The notes beneath the pieces are model-generated. The model was given only the letters and a program-made list of their open reading frames with translations. It made no database searches and was not told where the DNA came from. 41,441 bases of DNA from Bacillota bacterium (GTDB taxonomy: Bacteria > Bacillota_C > Negativicutes > JAEYSJ01), in assembly GCA_023434855.1 (NCBI GenBank), contig JAEYSJ010000024.1, forward strand, positions 1 through 41,441, read 5' to 3'. The stretch's first letter is position 1. Each line of letters begins with the position of its first letter. Below are positions 29,941-39,904 of the stretch, one piece after another. Made by a program: the position numbers and the translations under genes.

Positions 29941-29961
29941 TGGTTCAGGAGATGATTATTC

Positions 29962-31842
29962 TTGTATAAGGCGGGGACATATGATGTAGTTGTCATCGGT
30001 GCCGGGCATGCCGGTTGTGAGGCGGCGCTGTCGGCTGCCAGAATGGGTTGCCGAACGCTGCTTGCTACTTTGAATATGGATAATATAGCTATGATGCCTT
30101 GCAATCCTGCTGTTGGCGGGCCTGCTAAGGGTCATTTGGTGCGGGAAATTGATGCGTTGGGTGGGGAAATGGGCATCAATACAGATAAAACATGTATTCA
30201 GGTGCGAATGCTTAATACTGGCAAGGGACCTGCTGTTCATGCTTTAAGGGCTCAGGCTGATAAGAAATTATATCAGAACCAGATGAAGGAAACGGTTGAA
30301 AATCAGTCTGATCTGGATGTAAAGCAATTACTTATCGAGAAAATATTGGTGGAGAACAATGAAGTAACAGGTGTCCTTGTTGAGACAGGGGAATTTTACA
30401 ATTGTCGGTGTGTAATTATTGCGACCGGGACGTATTTGCGGGGAAAGATTATTTTGGGAGAAATCAGTTACCCGGGAGGACCTAACGGACAACGGGCGGC
30501 AATAAATTTAACTGATTGCTTAAAGGAAATAGGCGTTAATTTAATGCGTTTTAAAACAGGTACACCAGCCAGGGTAGACAGGCAGTCACTTGATTTTTCC
30601 AAAATGATTATTCAACCTGGAGATGATGAAACGCATAATTTTTCTTTTATGAGTGATATTCCTACCAGGGAACAGATTCCTTGCTGGCTCACTTATACTA
30701 ATGAAAAAACTCATGAAGTCATCAGGTCAAATTTGCATAGAGCTCCGATGTATACTGGAATTATTGAAGGCACCGGTCCGCGATATTGTCCGTCAATTGA
30801 GGATAAAGTAGTGCGTTTTGCTGAAAAGACTGCTCACCAATTGTTTCTGGAACCTGAAGGTATCTATACAAACGAAATGTATGTGCAAGGCATGTCTACC
30901 AGTTTACCGGTCGATGTTCAATATGCTTTTTTACGTACTATCGCCGGTATGGAGAATGTTAAGATTATGCGACCTGGCTATGCTATCGAGTATGACTGTG
31001 TTGATCCAACCCAGTTGAAGCCTACTTTGGAATTTAAGAATATAGCGGGTTTATTTTCAGCGGGACAAGCTAACGGCACCTCTGGCTACGAAGAAGCAGC
31101 TGCGCAAGGCATAATGGCCGGAATTAATGCGGCTTTGCTGATTAAAGGGGGTGAACCGTTTATTTTATCGCGTTCTGACGCCTATATCGGCGTATTGATA
31201 GATGATTTAGTTACTAAAGGTACTAATGAACCTTATCGAATTATGACTTCAAGAGCCGAATACCGTTTGATTTTACGCCAGGATAATGCAGACTTGCGTT
31301 TAACTGAAAAGGGGCGCCAAATAGGGCTGGTAGGTGACGAACGCTACTGTCGTTATATTGAAAAAAGGAATTCCATTGCTGAAGTGTTAGGAATATTAAA
31401 AGGGATGGTTATTACTCCGACGGTAGAAGTTCAGCAAAAATTGGCGGCTATGGGCTCTGCTGAATTAAGAACAGGCAGTACTTTATATGATTTGCTGCGC
31501 CGGACGGAAATTAGTTATGAGATTTTGCGGCAGCATTTCTCCTTGCCTGAGATTTCGGCTGCTGTACGTGAGCAGGTGGAAATTGCCGTAAAATATGAAG
31601 GATATATTCAGAAACAGGTTGAGCAGGTTGGACGTGCTGCTAAACTTGAGGCGAAACTATTGCCTGATGATATTGATTATGATCAGATTAATGGTTTGGC
31701 TCGTGAGGCTAGACAAAAGTTAACTAAAATTCGCCCGGTTTCTGTAGGCCAGGCAGCGCGTATTTCCGGAGTTTCGCCTGCAGATATATCAATATTAATG
31801 GTGTATATTGAGCAACAGCGGCGTAGGGAGGAGAAATCATAA
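29962..31842 (+). CDS. mnmG: tRNA uridine-5-carboxymethylaminomethyl modification enzyme MnmG
   Basis: MnmG (GidA) is the FAD-binding partner of MnmE. The dinucleotide-binding motif GAGHAGCE is at residues 13-20. Further family signatures are [42 protein letters not shown], and the C-terminal [16 protein letters not shown]. The start is a TTG. Length is normal (626 residues). Its stop overlaps the rsmG start by one base (TAATG), so the two are coupled. Confidence 0.97.
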   Translation: MYKAGTYDVVVIGAGHAGCEAALSAARMGCRTLLATLNMDNIAMMPCNPAVGGPAKGHLVREIDALGGEMGINTDKTCIQVRMLNTGKGPAVHALRAQADKKLYQNQMKETVENQSDLDVKQLLIEKILVENNEVTGVLVETGEFYNCRCVIIATGTYLRGKIILGEISYPGGPNGQRAAINLTDCLKEIGVNLMRFKTGTPARVDRQSLDFSKMIIQPGDDETHNFSFMSDIPTREQIPCWLTYTNEKTHEVIRSNLHRAPMYTGIIEGTGPRYCPSIEDKVVRFAEKTAHQLFLEPEGIYTNEMYVQGMSTSLPVDVQYAFLRTIAGMENVKIMRPGYAIEYDCVDPTQLKPTLEFKNIAGLFSAGQANGTSGYEEAAAQGIMAGINAALLIKGGEPFILSRSDAYIGVLIDDLVTKGTNEPYRIMTSRAEYRLILRQDNADLRLTEKGRQIGLVGDERYCRYIEKRNSIAEVLGILKGMVITPTVEVQQKLAAMGSAELRTGSTLYDLLRRTEISYEILRQHFSLPEISAAVREQVEIAVKYEGYIQKQVEQVGRAAKLEAKLLPDDIDYDQINGLAREARQKLTKIRPVSVGQAARISGVSPADISILMVYIEQQRRREEKS

Positions 31843-32561
31843 TGGGTTTTCGGGAAGCCTTGGTTCAGCGGGCCGGTGAATTTGGCATTAATCTCACTGG
31901 TGATCAATTAGCGGCTTTTAATTGTTATTATGAACTCCTGGTGTCATGGAATGAGAAAGTTAATCTTACAGCTATTACTGAGCCGCAGGAAGTGGCGGTT
32001 AAACATATGATTGACTCTTTATCATGTTACGATGATACTGTTTTTTTTGATGGTTGTGCGGTAATAGATGTTGGTACAGGTGCTGGATTTCCCGGACTGC
32101 CCTTAAAAATATTCCGGCCCGATATTAAACTGACTTTGTTAGATTCCTTAAATAAACGTCTGCTCTTTTTACAAGCTGTAATAGATAAGTTAGGATTAAA
32201 TGAAGTAACAATTCTTCATTCCCGGGCAGAAGAAGCAGGGCGTAAAAAAGAATTGCGCGGAAAATATGCTGTTGCCGTATCCCGGGCAGTTGCCAGACTT
32301 AACGTATTGTGCGAATTATGTCTGCCGTTAGTGACTGTAGGTGGTTATTTTGTTTCTCTTAAGGGGGCGCAGTACAGTCAGGAAGTGTCTGAGGCCGGCA
32401 ATGCGGTCAAAGTACTAGGTGGAGAAATAGTAAATATCAGACCTGTTAAATTGCCTGGTTTAGATGATATCAGGACGATCGTTTATATAAAAAAAATTGC
32501 AAATATTGTTGATGCCTATCCTCGCCGTCCAGGTATACCTGAGAAAAAGCCAATAATTTAG
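31842..32561 (+). CDS. rsmG: 16S rRNA (guanine-N7) methyltransferase RsmG
   Basis: RsmG methylates G527 (E. coli numbering) of 16S rRNA. The 239 residues show YYELLVSWNEKVNLTAIT, the SAM-binding DVGTGAGFPGLPLKI (residues 76-90), and VAVSRAVARLNVL. GGAGGAG lies 8 nt before the ATG. It is downstream of mnmG and upstream of noc with a 120-nt spacer. Confidence 0.96.
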   Translation: MGFREALVQRAGEFGINLTGDQLAAFNCYYELLVSWNEKVNLTAITEPQEVAVKHMIDSLSCYDDTVFFDGCAVIDVGTGAGFPGLPLKIFRPDIKLTLLDSLNKRLLFLQAVIDKLGLNEVTILHSRAEEAGRKKELRGKYAVAVSRAVARLNVLCELCLPLVTVGGYFVSLKGAQYSQEVSEAGNAVKVLGGEIVNIRPVKLPGLDDIRTIVYIKKIANIVDAYPRRPGIPEKKPII

Positions 32562-32681
32562 CCGTTGCTATTGCTGTCTTAAGAAATCTTTAGCATGTTA
32601 GATAAATTTTAGAGGAAAATGTTACTGTTATGCCGAACTGTACCATAAGATGCGATGTTATATGGGTAAGGCGGTGTATGA

Positions 32682-33620
32682 ATGAAGAATTTGGCCAGAT
32701 TATTGGGGTTAGGCAAAGAGGAAGAACCTGATACACTAAATCCGGCTGATAATAATTTGGTTAATGGGGCAGTTAATGATTGTGGTGAGACTGATAATGT
32801 TGAAATACATGACAGAGCTGATAATGTCAGCGAAGTACAACATGTTGAAATAACTGAAATAGTGCCAAATCCTTTTCAGCCACGTAAAACTTTTAATGAG
32901 GAAGCGTTGCAGGAATTGGCGATATCGATAGAACAATTTGGTGTTATACAGCCACTGCTTGTACGCCGGAAAAGTGATGGGGGTTTTGAACTTGTTGCCG
33001 GGGAACGCCGATTAAGAGCTTCGAAAATGGCCGGCTTGTCGGTAGTACCTGTTATTGTTAAGGAACTTGCTGATAAAGAAATGGCTGAGCTGGCAATGAT
33101 TGAAAATTTACAGCGGGAGGATTTACATTTTTTAGAAGAAGCCGAGGGTTTTCAACAATTGATTGCTAATTTCGGTTTTACTCAGGAGGAATTGGCAAAA
33201 CGGGTAGGGAAAAATCAATCTACTATTGCCAATAAGATGCGTCTATTAAAATTGGCGCCGGAAGTCAGACAGGCTTTAATTACCGATAATTTAACTGAAA
33301 GGCATGCTCGTTCCTTGCTGAAGCTTGAGAATACTGAAAATCAAGTAGCAGTATTGAATAACGTTCGTCAAAACGGGTTAAATGTTCGTGAAACCGAAAG
33401 TCTCGTTGAGGACATTCTTGAGGACATTTCCCGGGAAATGTCAAAAAAGACGGCACCAAAGCGTAATGTGGTAAAAATTATCAAAGATGTTCGTATTTTC
33501 CTGAATACTATTAATCATATAGTAGGGGAAATGAAGAAAACCGGACTTAAGATAAAAGTCAAGCAGGAACAAGATGAGGATTTTATAACTATTAATATGC
33601 GGATACCAAAACGAAAGTAA
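32682..33620 (+). CDS. noc: Nucleoid occlusion protein Noc (ParB family)
   Basis: This 312-residue ParB-family protein has a variable N-terminal part (1-57), the CTP-binding ParB domain with VPNPFQPRKTF, GVIQPLLVRR and GERRLRASK, a helix-turn-helix (TQEELAKRVGKNQSTIANKMRLL), and a C-terminal dimer domain. Position after rsmG and a perfect Noc-binding palindrome inside the gene (33426-33439) point to Noc rather than a second ParB. Noc blocks division over the nucleoid in Bacillus and associates with membrane through its N-terminus; this function is inferred here. A separate parA-parB pair is at 39.1-40.8 kb. Confidence 0.88.
   Translation: MKNLARLLGLGKEEEPDTLNPADNNLVNGAVNDCGETDNVEIHDRADNVSEVQHVEITEIVPNPFQPRKTFNEEALQELAISIEQFGVIQPLLVRRKSDGGFELVAGERRLRASKMAGLSVVPVIVKELADKEMAELAMIENLQREDLHFLEEAEGFQQLIANFGFTQEELAKRVGKNQSTIANKMRLLKLAPEVRQALITDNLTERHARSLLKLENTENQVAVLNNVRQNGLNVRETESLVEDILEDISREMSKKTAPKRNVVKIIKDVRIFLNTINHIVGEMKKTGLKIKVKQEQDEDFITINMRIPKRK
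33423..33442. promoter_or_regulatory. Noc-binding site (NBS) inside noc
   Basis: GACATTTCCCGGGAAATGTC is a perfect 20-bp palindrome with the core ATTTCCCGGGAAAT (33426-33439), the known Bacillus Noc recognition sequence. It sits in the 3' half of noc itself. Confidence 0.85.
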
Positions 33621-33649
33621 TGTTAGAGCTATTATAATATATATAAATT

Positions 33650-33695
33650 TACCACCAGAAAGCCACTCGGTTCCTGGTGGTATTTAATTTCTTTT
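33650..33695. terminator. Terminator between noc and the ADP-ribosylglycohydrolase gene
   Basis: Arms taccaccag (33650-33658) and ctggtggta (33674-33682) pair perfectly and are followed by a T-rich stretch on the plus strand. The genes on both sides converge here, so it may work in both directions; the minus-strand tail (aaattt) is weaker. Confidence 0.75.
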
Positions 33696-33716
33696 TGGTT
33701 AAATAGCTGGATAAAT

Positions 33717-34649
33717 TCAAGCATATAATTGTTGAATGATGTAGATTTTTTCGGCTAATGATAGGATTAAATCCTTTTGAACAATTTTATTTCGCCAATT
33801 TTCCGGGATGCTTTTTATTCCATAATAGGCCCCGGCCAGCTGTCCATAGATTGCACCGGTGGTATCGGCATCTTCTCCCAAGTTTATTGCAAGTAAGGCA
33901 CCTTGTTGATAGGAAGAGGAATTATAAAAGGCCCAGAGGGCAGCTTCCAGAGAATTTACTACATACCCTGTCCCCCGTATATCAGGTGGGTTTTTTTGTT
34001 TAAATGATCCTTGGGCAATTTCCGCAATCTTTGGGGTTAATGGAGCTTGCTGCCATATGTGGGGCAGGGGTGAATATTGCTTGTCAAGTAGTTCGGCCTT
34101 TGGTATGTTGTTTATTGCACCGATTATTAATGCAGCAAAATAGCGGCAGGCATCGACCGCTTCTATTGCACCATGTGTTGTACGCGAACTTTCTGCCGCT
34201 TTTTGGATTGCCAGATCGGGCTTGTTGGCGTAATATAGAGGGACCGGTGCCAGGCGCATGAGTGAGCCGTTGCCGGCTGTATTAGGGTTGGTCGGACCAC
34301 AGTATGGCTGCCCTGTCTGCTCAAATTTAGTTAGGGCCGCGAGAACAGTGGCACCAATATCAAAGCATTCTCCGGTGCTGCTAAGATAGCCTTCCTGATA
34401 CCATCGTACATAGCGTTTCAGTTGATCAACAGGATCAAATCTGCGGCATTCTACTAGACTTTCAGCCAGACATAAGGCCATGGTAGTATCATCTGTCCAG
34501 AATCCTGGCGGCAATTGGAATCTTCCTCCGCCTACTATGTCATTCACTGGTATAAAGGTTCCAGGGGGGTAGAATTCCAGCGCCATTCCTAACGCATCGC
34601 CAACAGCTAAACCCATGAGGCTGCCGGTGTAGCGTTCAATTTTTTCCAT
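33717..34649 (-). CDS. ADP-ribosylglycohydrolase family protein
   Basis: The 310-residue protein has the all-helical DraG/ARH fold signatures: [18 protein letters not shown] at the N-terminus, the metal-binding [14 protein letters not shown] (about residues 51-64), and the C-terminal [20 protein letters not shown] with the second pair of metal-binding Asp residues. These enzymes remove ADP-ribose from proteins or small molecules with two Mg ions. The usual DraT partner of nitrogenase control is not in the window, so the substrate is unknown. GAGGTG lies 5 nt before the ATG. It is divergent from the C26-type gene, 55 nt apart. Confidence 0.9.
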   Translation of the reverse strand: MEKIERYTGSLMGLAVGDALGMALEFYPPGTFIPVNDIVGGGRFQLPPGFWTDDTTMALCLAESLVECRRFDPVDQLKRYVRWYQEGYLSSTGECFDIGATVLAALTKFEQTGQPYCGPTNPNTAGNGSLMRLAPVPLYYANKPDLAIQKAAESSRTTHGAIEAVDACRYFAALIIGAINNIPKAELLDKQYSPLPHIWQQAPLTPKIAEIAQGSFKQKNPPDIRGTGYVVNSLEAALWAFYNSSSYQQGALLAINLGEDADTTGAIYGQLAGAYYGIKSIPENWRNKIVQKDLILSLAEKIYIIQQLYA

Positions 34650-34704
34650 ATGATCACCTCAGTTCATAGTGCAGTATCTTCATTCTCAAAGGGAGGAGTC
34701 TTCT

Positions 34705-35439
34705 GTGAGAAAACCGGTCATCGGAATTCTAGGTAATATTCTTACGGTTGAAGATGGAGTATTCTCAGGATTGGAAAGAGATTATGTAAACTGTAATTAT
34801 GTTAATGCCCTTGCTTTGGCTGGTGCGGTGCCTCTGCTTCTGCCTGTTGTTAATGATGAGGAAATCATTTGTGAACAGGTTAAGCAGATAGACGGATTGT
34901 TGTTGTCAGGGGGCTATGATATTGCGCCGTTAATTTACGGTGAAGAGCCTGTCAGGCATTTGGAATTTGTTCATCACGACGTTGATATTCATCAGATTTA
35001 TGCTGTTAAGTGTGCCTACGCTGCCAATATACCTATATTCGGCATATGCCGTGGTATACAGGTTATTAATGTGGCTTTTGGTGGTACTTTGCATCAGGAT
35101 GTAGCTCAAATTCCCGGCAGTAGCGTTCAACATTCCCAAAAGGCTAAAATGCATGCCGCTACTCATACTGTCGATATTGTTCCGGGAACACGGATATTTG
35201 AAATTTTTGGTCGGGAATCATTGGTGACCAACAGCTTCCACCATCAGGCTGTCAAGGTACCGCCGCTTGATTTTATTGTTAGCGGTCAGGCTAAGGATGG
35301 CGTTGTTGAAGCTATTGAACAAATTGGAGAGCTTTTTGTTGTTGGTGTACAATGGAACCCGGAAATGATGGTTGTTCATTATCCGGAAATGTTGCGATTG
35401 TTTCAGGAATTTGTCTGTGCTTCCAGTCATAAATATTAG
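34705..35439 (+). CDS. Class I glutamine amidotransferase-like (C26/PuuD family), His replaced
   Basis: The 244-residue protein resembles gamma-glutamyl-gamma-aminobutyrate hydrolase: RKPVIGILGN start, LLLSGGYDIAPLIYG, the nucleophile elbow FGICRGIQ with Cys115, GGTLHQD and VTNSFHHQAVK. The final motif reads GVQWNPE with Asn218 where the family has the catalytic His of QWHPE; Glu220 is kept. Activity is therefore in doubt. The frame is open from an ATG at 34669, but the GTG at 34705 lies 6 nt after AGGGAGGAG and gives the normal N-terminus. A terminator follows at once. Substrate unknown. Confidence 0.82.
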   Translation: MRKPVIGILGNILTVEDGVFSGLERDYVNCNYVNALALAGAVPLLLPVVNDEEIICEQVKQIDGLLLSGGYDIAPLIYGEEPVRHLEFVHHDVDIHQIYAVKCAYAANIPIFGICRGIQVINVAFGGTLHQDVAQIPGSSVQHSQKAKMHAATHTVDIVPGTRIFEIFGRESLVTNSFHHQAVKVPPLDFIVSGQAKDGVVEAIEQIGELFVVGVQWNPEMMVVHYPEMLRLFQEFVCASSHKY

Positions 35440-35456
35440 TTCAATACTATATTGAA

Positions 35457-35500
35457 AAACCCTTCCTTATCCGGCTTTGTCGGGTAGGAAGGGTTTACTT
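35457..35500. terminator. Terminator after the C26-family gene
   Basis: Arms 35457-35468 (aaacccttcctt) and 35485-35496 (taggaagggttt) pair over 11-12 bp. A T-containing tail follows on the plus strand. It may also serve the leftward metH operon. Confidence 0.75.
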
Positions 35501-35549
35501 TATATATAGTAGAATGATAGGGGTTCTTTCTTATAAGAATTGACTGTCA

Positions 35550-37934
35550 TTATTTTTTACGATTATATTTATTTTGCATTAGTATTTTAGCAATATTTAC
35601 TGCCTCAACTCCGTTCGGTGCATATGCATCAGCACCGGCCTGAGAAGCATATTCCGGAGTAAGTACTGCGCCTCCGACAATGATGGCAGCTAGACTATTT
35701 GCTTCTTTAAGTGCGGTAATTGTGAGATCTATCTGAGGCATGGTGGTAGTCATTAGGGCACAAAGGCCTACTATGTCAGCTTGATATTTTACCGCTGCTG
35801 ATACAATATTCTCCGGTGTTACATCTTTGCCTAAGTCTATTACCTTAAACCCGGTATTTTCCAATAAGGCCGCTACAATATTTTTGCCTAGGTCGTGAAT
35901 GTCCCCTTTGACTGTAGCTAGCACCACCGTTCCCAGACTGGCTGTGATGTGTGCTGGAAGTACTTCTTTAATTGTCTGGAATGCTGAGCGCATGGTTTCT
36001 GCCGCCAGCAGTACCTGGGGTAAGAAGGTGCGCCCGGCACCAAAGGATTTACCGATTTCATTCATTGCGGCGGTAAGCGCCTGCTCGGTAATGTCTATGG
36101 AAGTGTAGCCTTCTGTAAGGGCTTGGCGGACTAAAGGAGCAATACCTTCTTTTTCGCCGTTTATTACTGTTTGGCGGATGTTATCCAATATATTTTCCGG
36201 GGCAGGCAACTGGGAAGCAGGGGTTGCTTCAGTGGAGGTATAAGTTGTACTGAATGATATGCCGCTGGCATCGTATCCTAATAATACGGCTGATGATGCC
36301 AGGATATTTTTCATTAAGGGTTCATAGGGGTTTAGAATAGGTGCATCCAAACCTGCGGCTAGTGCCATGGCGCAAAAGGTTGCGTTCAAAAGATCGCGTC
36401 GTGGTAAACCGTACGAAACATTGCTTAATCCCATTGTTGCCGGATAGCCGAAGTGCTGGCGATATAGTTTTAAGGTTTGTATTGTTTCTGCTGCCGCTTG
36501 GCTATCGGCAGCAACGGTCATTACTAAAGCGTCCAGGATGAAATCTTGTTGGCGTAAGCCGGCAGCCAATGCGATATCGATGATTTTTTTTGTGATTGTC
36601 AGGCGTTCGGCTGCGGTAGTTGGTACGCCTCCAGGTGCAATTGGCAGGCAAAGGATAGCTGCCCCATATTTTTTGGCTAATGGCAGGAAAATGTCTAATC
36701 GTTCGGGCTCAGCGCTTACCGAATTGATTAATGCTCTTCCGGGAAAGGCTTTTAGTCCTGCTTCCAATGCTGCCGGATCGGTCGTATCAAGGGCTAATGG
36801 GGCATCTACCAGCATAGATAGTTCCTGTATGGCATATTTCATGGCTGTTGGCTGGTCAATCCCCGGTACACCCATATTAACATCGAGAACACTGGCTCCG
36901 GCATTTAATTGGCCGAGTGCTTCTTTTTTAACTGCCAGGAATTTGTTTTCCCGGATATCGGCTGCTAAGTCCTTTCTGCCTGTCGGGTTGATTCTTTCTC
37001 CAATAATTATAGTGGGATAGCCTGAGCCTAAATATACGGTCTTACTGCGGCTGGCCAGAGCGGTGGGTAGCTGGAGGTTTGATCTTAAAGCAGGCTTAAG
37101 ATGGTGGACTGCCTTGTGCAGCCCTTGAATATGAGCAGGGGTTGTGCCACAGCAACCGCCAAGATACGTAGCGCCGGCGTCTATTAGTTTAGGTGCCCAG
37201 GCGGCCATCTCGGCAGGTGTCATGGGAAAAACAGTTTGTCCGTTAATCAGCTCCGGCATTCCTGCATTGGGTTGGACGCTAATCGGCAGATTTACGGTTT
37301 GTGCCAACGTGGTGATAATTGGCAAGAGCTGAGCTGGTCCCAAGGAACAGTTGGCGCCAATAATATCTGCGCCGAGTGCTTCAAGTACTACTGCTGCCGT
37401 GCGGGCATCAGTTCCTGTAATGGTGCGGCCGTCTGCGCCAAAGGATAATTGGCAGATTACTGGTTTATTTGTTTTTGTTTTGGCGGCCAGTAAAGCGGCT
37501 CTCATTTCCTGAATGTCAATTATGGTTTCAATTATTATATAATCTACGCCTGCGGCAGCAAGTGCCGCAATTTGTTCGGCGTAGACTTCATACGCGTGAT
37601 CAAAGTCAAGTTCTCCAAGCGGCGCGATAAATTTACCGGTAGGGCCAATCGAACCAGCTATTTTGGTCGCCGGTCCGCATGCTGCCTGGGCTGCTTTTAC
37701 GGCGGCATTATTTATGGCGTTCACTTTGTCAGCAAGGCCGTAATGCGATAATTTTATGCGGTTTGCGCCGAACGTATTTGTTTCAATAATATTGGCACCA
37801 CTATTTATATATTGGCGATGTACTGCTGTTATCTTTTCCGGATATTCAATGTTCCAGATTTCCGGACAAGAACCCGGCGCAAGTCCTGCTTCTTGCAGCA
37901 TCGTTCCCATTGCTCCGTCAAAAATATAAATCAT
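35550..37934 (-). CDS. metH: Cobalamin-dependent methionine synthase, without activation domain
   Basis: This 794-residue enzyme transfers a methyl group from methyltetrahydrofolate to homocysteine through B12. Domains in order: homocysteine-binding (1-290) with zinc ligands Cys196, Cys261 and Cys262; pterin-binding (about 310-560, GERINPTGRK start); a helical cap; and the B12 domain with the axial-His motif DIHDLGKN (about 675-683) and GGAVLTPEY. The SAM-binding reactivation domain found at the end of E. coli MetH is absent and is encoded by the gene just upstream. The ATG is 6 nt after AAAGGGGAAA and 3 nt after that gene's stop, so they form an operon. Confidence 0.95.
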   Translation of the reverse strand: MIYIFDGAMGTMLQEAGLAPGSCPEIWNIEYPEKITAVHRQYINSGANIIETNTFGANRIKLSHYGLADKVNAINNAAVKAAQAACGPATKIAGSIGPTGKFIAPLGELDFDHAYEVYAEQIAALAAAGVDYIIIETIIDIQEMRAALLAAKTKTNKPVICQLSFGADGRTITGTDARTAAVVLEALGADIIGANCSLGPAQLLPIITTLAQTVNLPISVQPNAGMPELINGQTVFPMTPAEMAAWAPKLIDAGATYLGGCCGTTPAHIQGLHKAVHHLKPALRSNLQLPTALASRSKTVYLGSGYPTIIIGERINPTGRKDLAADIRENKFLAVKKEALGQLNAGASVLDVNMGVPGIDQPTAMKYAIQELSMLVDAPLALDTTDPAALEAGLKAFPGRALINSVSAEPERLDIFLPLAKKYGAAILCLPIAPGGVPTTAAERLTITKKIIDIALAAGLRQQDFILDALVMTVAADSQAAAETIQTLKLYRQHFGYPATMGLSNVSYGLPRRDLLNATFCAMALAAGLDAPILNPYEPLMKNILASSAVLLGYDASGISFSTTYTSTEATPASQLPAPENILDNIRQTVINGEKEGIAPLVRQALTEGYTSIDITEQALTAAMNEIGKSFGAGRTFLPQVLLAAETMRSAFQTIKEVLPAHITASLGTVVLATVKGDIHDLGKNIVAALLENTGFKVIDLGKDVTPENIVSAAVKYQADIVGLCALMTTTMPQIDLTITALKEANSLAAIIVGGAVLTPEYASQAGADAYAPNGVEAVNIAKILMQNKYNRKK

Positions 37935-37937
37935 AGA

Positions 37938-38618
37938 TTATTTCCCCTTTCGGTATATACACTTAAGCTGCGTACAAGCTGAGCAGTCTTGGTGCTGGCA
38001 CTCGGTTGACGCTTCCTGGTAGGAATTGTGAGGAATAAGTCCAATTACAGCTGTGACTGATTTACGGGGCAGCAGCATGCATGTGGGTGTTGTAGTTAGT
38101 CCGATCTCTTCTGCTTGGGTTAGTTTTAATATTTTTGGCTGGACAGTGATATTCCAGTCACCATAACCCGGGCTGAAGCGTGATATTGATAATAAACCCC
38201 CGTTAGCTGCCTGTTGGCCGATAATATGCGAGATTTGATCAGCTGCCATCTCAACTGCTGTAGTTCCTGCTGCGTCCAGGAGTAGTCCTGCAGAATATTC
38301 ACCTTTGGCAAAGTGTTGTGAGACTGTAGTTTCTAATTGCTCTCCGATAGTAACAGCCAGGATTACCAATTTTATTGCAGTTGATAGATGTTTTATTATT
38401 GCCAGCCCTTGTATTGCCAGCGGTTCTTGGCCCATAATAACAGCCTTTTCCGGGTCATAAGTATATACCTGCCATATTGCTTTGGGTTTGGCAAGTAACT
38501 GTGCTTCAGTACATGCTTGTTTTATTAGTTCAATGGGAAATTCACTTGCTGCCAGACCTGCGTAACGTTTTGTTTCATTAATATCAATATAGGTCAAGGC
38601 AGGGTTATATGTTGGCAT
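37938..38618 (-). CDS. Methionine synthase activation protein (separate reactivation domain)
   Basis: The 226-residue protein corresponds to the C-terminal activation domain of MetH, which reduces and remethylates inactive cob(II)alamin using SAM. The SAM-contact motif RFSPGYGDW and the MLLPRKSVTAVIGL segment are clear. The C-terminus carries a Cys cluster, C-x4-C-x2-C-x4-C in CQHQDCSACTQLKC, which may hold a metal or iron-sulfur site. A GTG start 3 codons upstream overlaps the ribosome site; the ATG at 38618, 5 nt after AAAAGGTGG, is preferred. It is the first gene of the operon with metH. No SAM or cobalamin riboswitch was seen upstream. Confidence 0.9.
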   Translation of the reverse strand: MPTYNPALTYIDINETKRYAGLAASEFPIELIKQACTEAQLLAKPKAIWQVYTYDPEKAVIMGQEPLAIQGLAIIKHLSTAIKLVILAVTIGEQLETTVSQHFAKGEYSAGLLLDAAGTTAVEMAADQISHIIGQQAANGGLLSISRFSPGYGDWNITVQPKILKLTQAEEIGLTTTPTCMLLPRKSVTAVIGLIPHNSYQEASTECQHQDCSACTQLKCIYRKGK

Positions 38619-39136
38619 TATTACCACCTTTTACTGTTGGTTGCTTATTTGTGATAAGTTATCATAATTAGACGGAACAGTCAAGAGATATCGGAGGTAA
38701 TTTGCAGTAATAAAAGAAAAAATTAATTTAGATGCTAATAATGTTAATAATGACGCTCAAATATTTTTTTGTTGTAAATTATTTGTGTTTATTGTCGATT
38801 ATTGAGGTGTTTAGCGTTATACTTATTGTAAGTAGATTTGTATTATCTTTGTAAATATTATTCTATTTTATTGTTATTGTTTCATTGAATATATTTTTCG
38901 GTAGGATGTAAACTGAATGATTTTTCCGCAATAACTTAAAATCAACTTATTTTTTCCTAGTTCAATTACGATATGTTTTTTTGCAGGAGATTTTTGGTTT
39001 ATTGTTGAATGTGTTTATTTAGCTTTTTTGGTGGGTTAGAATTTATGGCTTTTGAAATGGCATTAGTTGGTGAATTTGTTTTTTATATTTTCGAAAAGTA
39101 GCTGTTTTTCCCAGTTTCTTAAGAATATGAGGTGAA
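38619..39136. other. AT-rich spacer between the metH operon and parA
   Basis: This 0.5-kb stretch divides two divergent operons. It is very AT-rich. A possible minus-strand -35 (TTGACT, near 38680) lacks a good -10. Near 39038-39113 there is a sequence (agaatttatggcttttga ... ttttcgaaaagtagct) that may be a worn copy of the hairpin repeat seen before rpmH and yidC. No gene, parS or DnaA box was recognised. Confidence 0.5.
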
Positions 39137-39904
39137 ATGCGCTTGGTTAAGGTAATTGCAATTGCCAATCAAAAAGGTGGTGTTGGCAAGACGACTACGG
39201 CGGTCAATTTGAGTGCCTGTTTAGCAGAGCTTGGTAAAAAGGTATTGTTGGTTGATATTGATCCCCAGGGAAATTCTACAAGTGGTCTTGGTTTTAATAA
39301 ATCGTTAATTAAACGTTGTACTTATGATGCTTTAGTCAATGATATTCCTGTTGAGGAAATTATTTTATCAACACAAGTTGAGGGTTTAAAATTGTTGCCG
39401 GCTACGATTCAGCTTGCCGGAGCTGAAATCGAATTGGTCTCTGTCTTATCCAGGGAAAATAAACTTAAGCGGGCGTTGGATAAGGCTAAGTATTCCTATG
39501 ATTTTGTGCTTATTGACTGTCCTCCTTCACTTGGATTGCTGACGATTAATTCCTTGACAGCCGCTACCTCTGTTTTAGTGCCTATTCAATGCGAATTCTA
39601 TGCCTTAGAGGGGCTTTCTCAGTTAATGAATACTATTTCTTTGGTACAAAAAAACTTAAATCCCGTACTTTGTTTGGAAGGTGTAGTTCTTACTATGTTT
39701 GATGCCCGTACCAATTTGTCGATTCAAGTTGTTGATGAAGTTAAGAACCATTTTCGCAGCAAAGTTTATCAAACGATTATTCCCAGAAACGTGCGCTTAA
39801 GTGAAGCTCCTAGTCATGGTAAGCCAGTCATATTTTATGATGCGAAATCTAAAGGTGCCGAAGTATATTTTGATTTAGCCAGAGAGGTGAGTGGAGATGA
39901 TTAA
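39137..39904 (+). CDS. parA: Chromosome partitioning ATPase ParA/Soj
   Basis: ParA/Soj is a Walker-type ATPase that binds DNA and works with ParB in origin segregation; in Bacillus it also regulates DnaA. The deviant Walker A KGGVGKTT is at residues 13-20, with DIDPQGNSTSG, IDCPPSLGLL and the C-terminal RNVRLSEAPSHGKPV. Length (255) is normal. GAGGTGAA lies directly before the ATG. Its 3' end overlaps parB by 8 nt. Confidence 0.97.
   Translation: MRLVKVIAIANQKGGVGKTTTAVNLSACLAELGKKVLLVDIDPQGNSTSGLGFNKSLIKRCTYDALVNDIPVEEIILSTQVEGLKLLPATIQLAGAEIELVSVLSRENKLKRALDKAKYSYDFVLIDCPPSLGLLTINSLTAATSVLVPIQCEFYALEGLSQLMNTISLVQKNLNPVLCLEGVVLTMFDARTNLSIQVVDEVKNHFRSKVYQTIIPRNVRLSEAPSHGKPVIFYDAKSKGAEVYFDLAREVSGDD

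Noticed and set aside
32682..33620. Reading this gene as a second parB
   Set aside because: The position after rsmG and the internal Noc-type palindrome favour Noc; the true parB follows parA at 39.9 kb.
36538..37020. 160-codon plus-strand open frame
   Set aside because: It lies fully inside metH on the other strand, whose domains are clear; no ribosome site or family match was seen.
38619..38900. SAM or cobalamin riboswitch before the metH operon
   Set aside because: The expected conserved motifs were not found on the minus strand.
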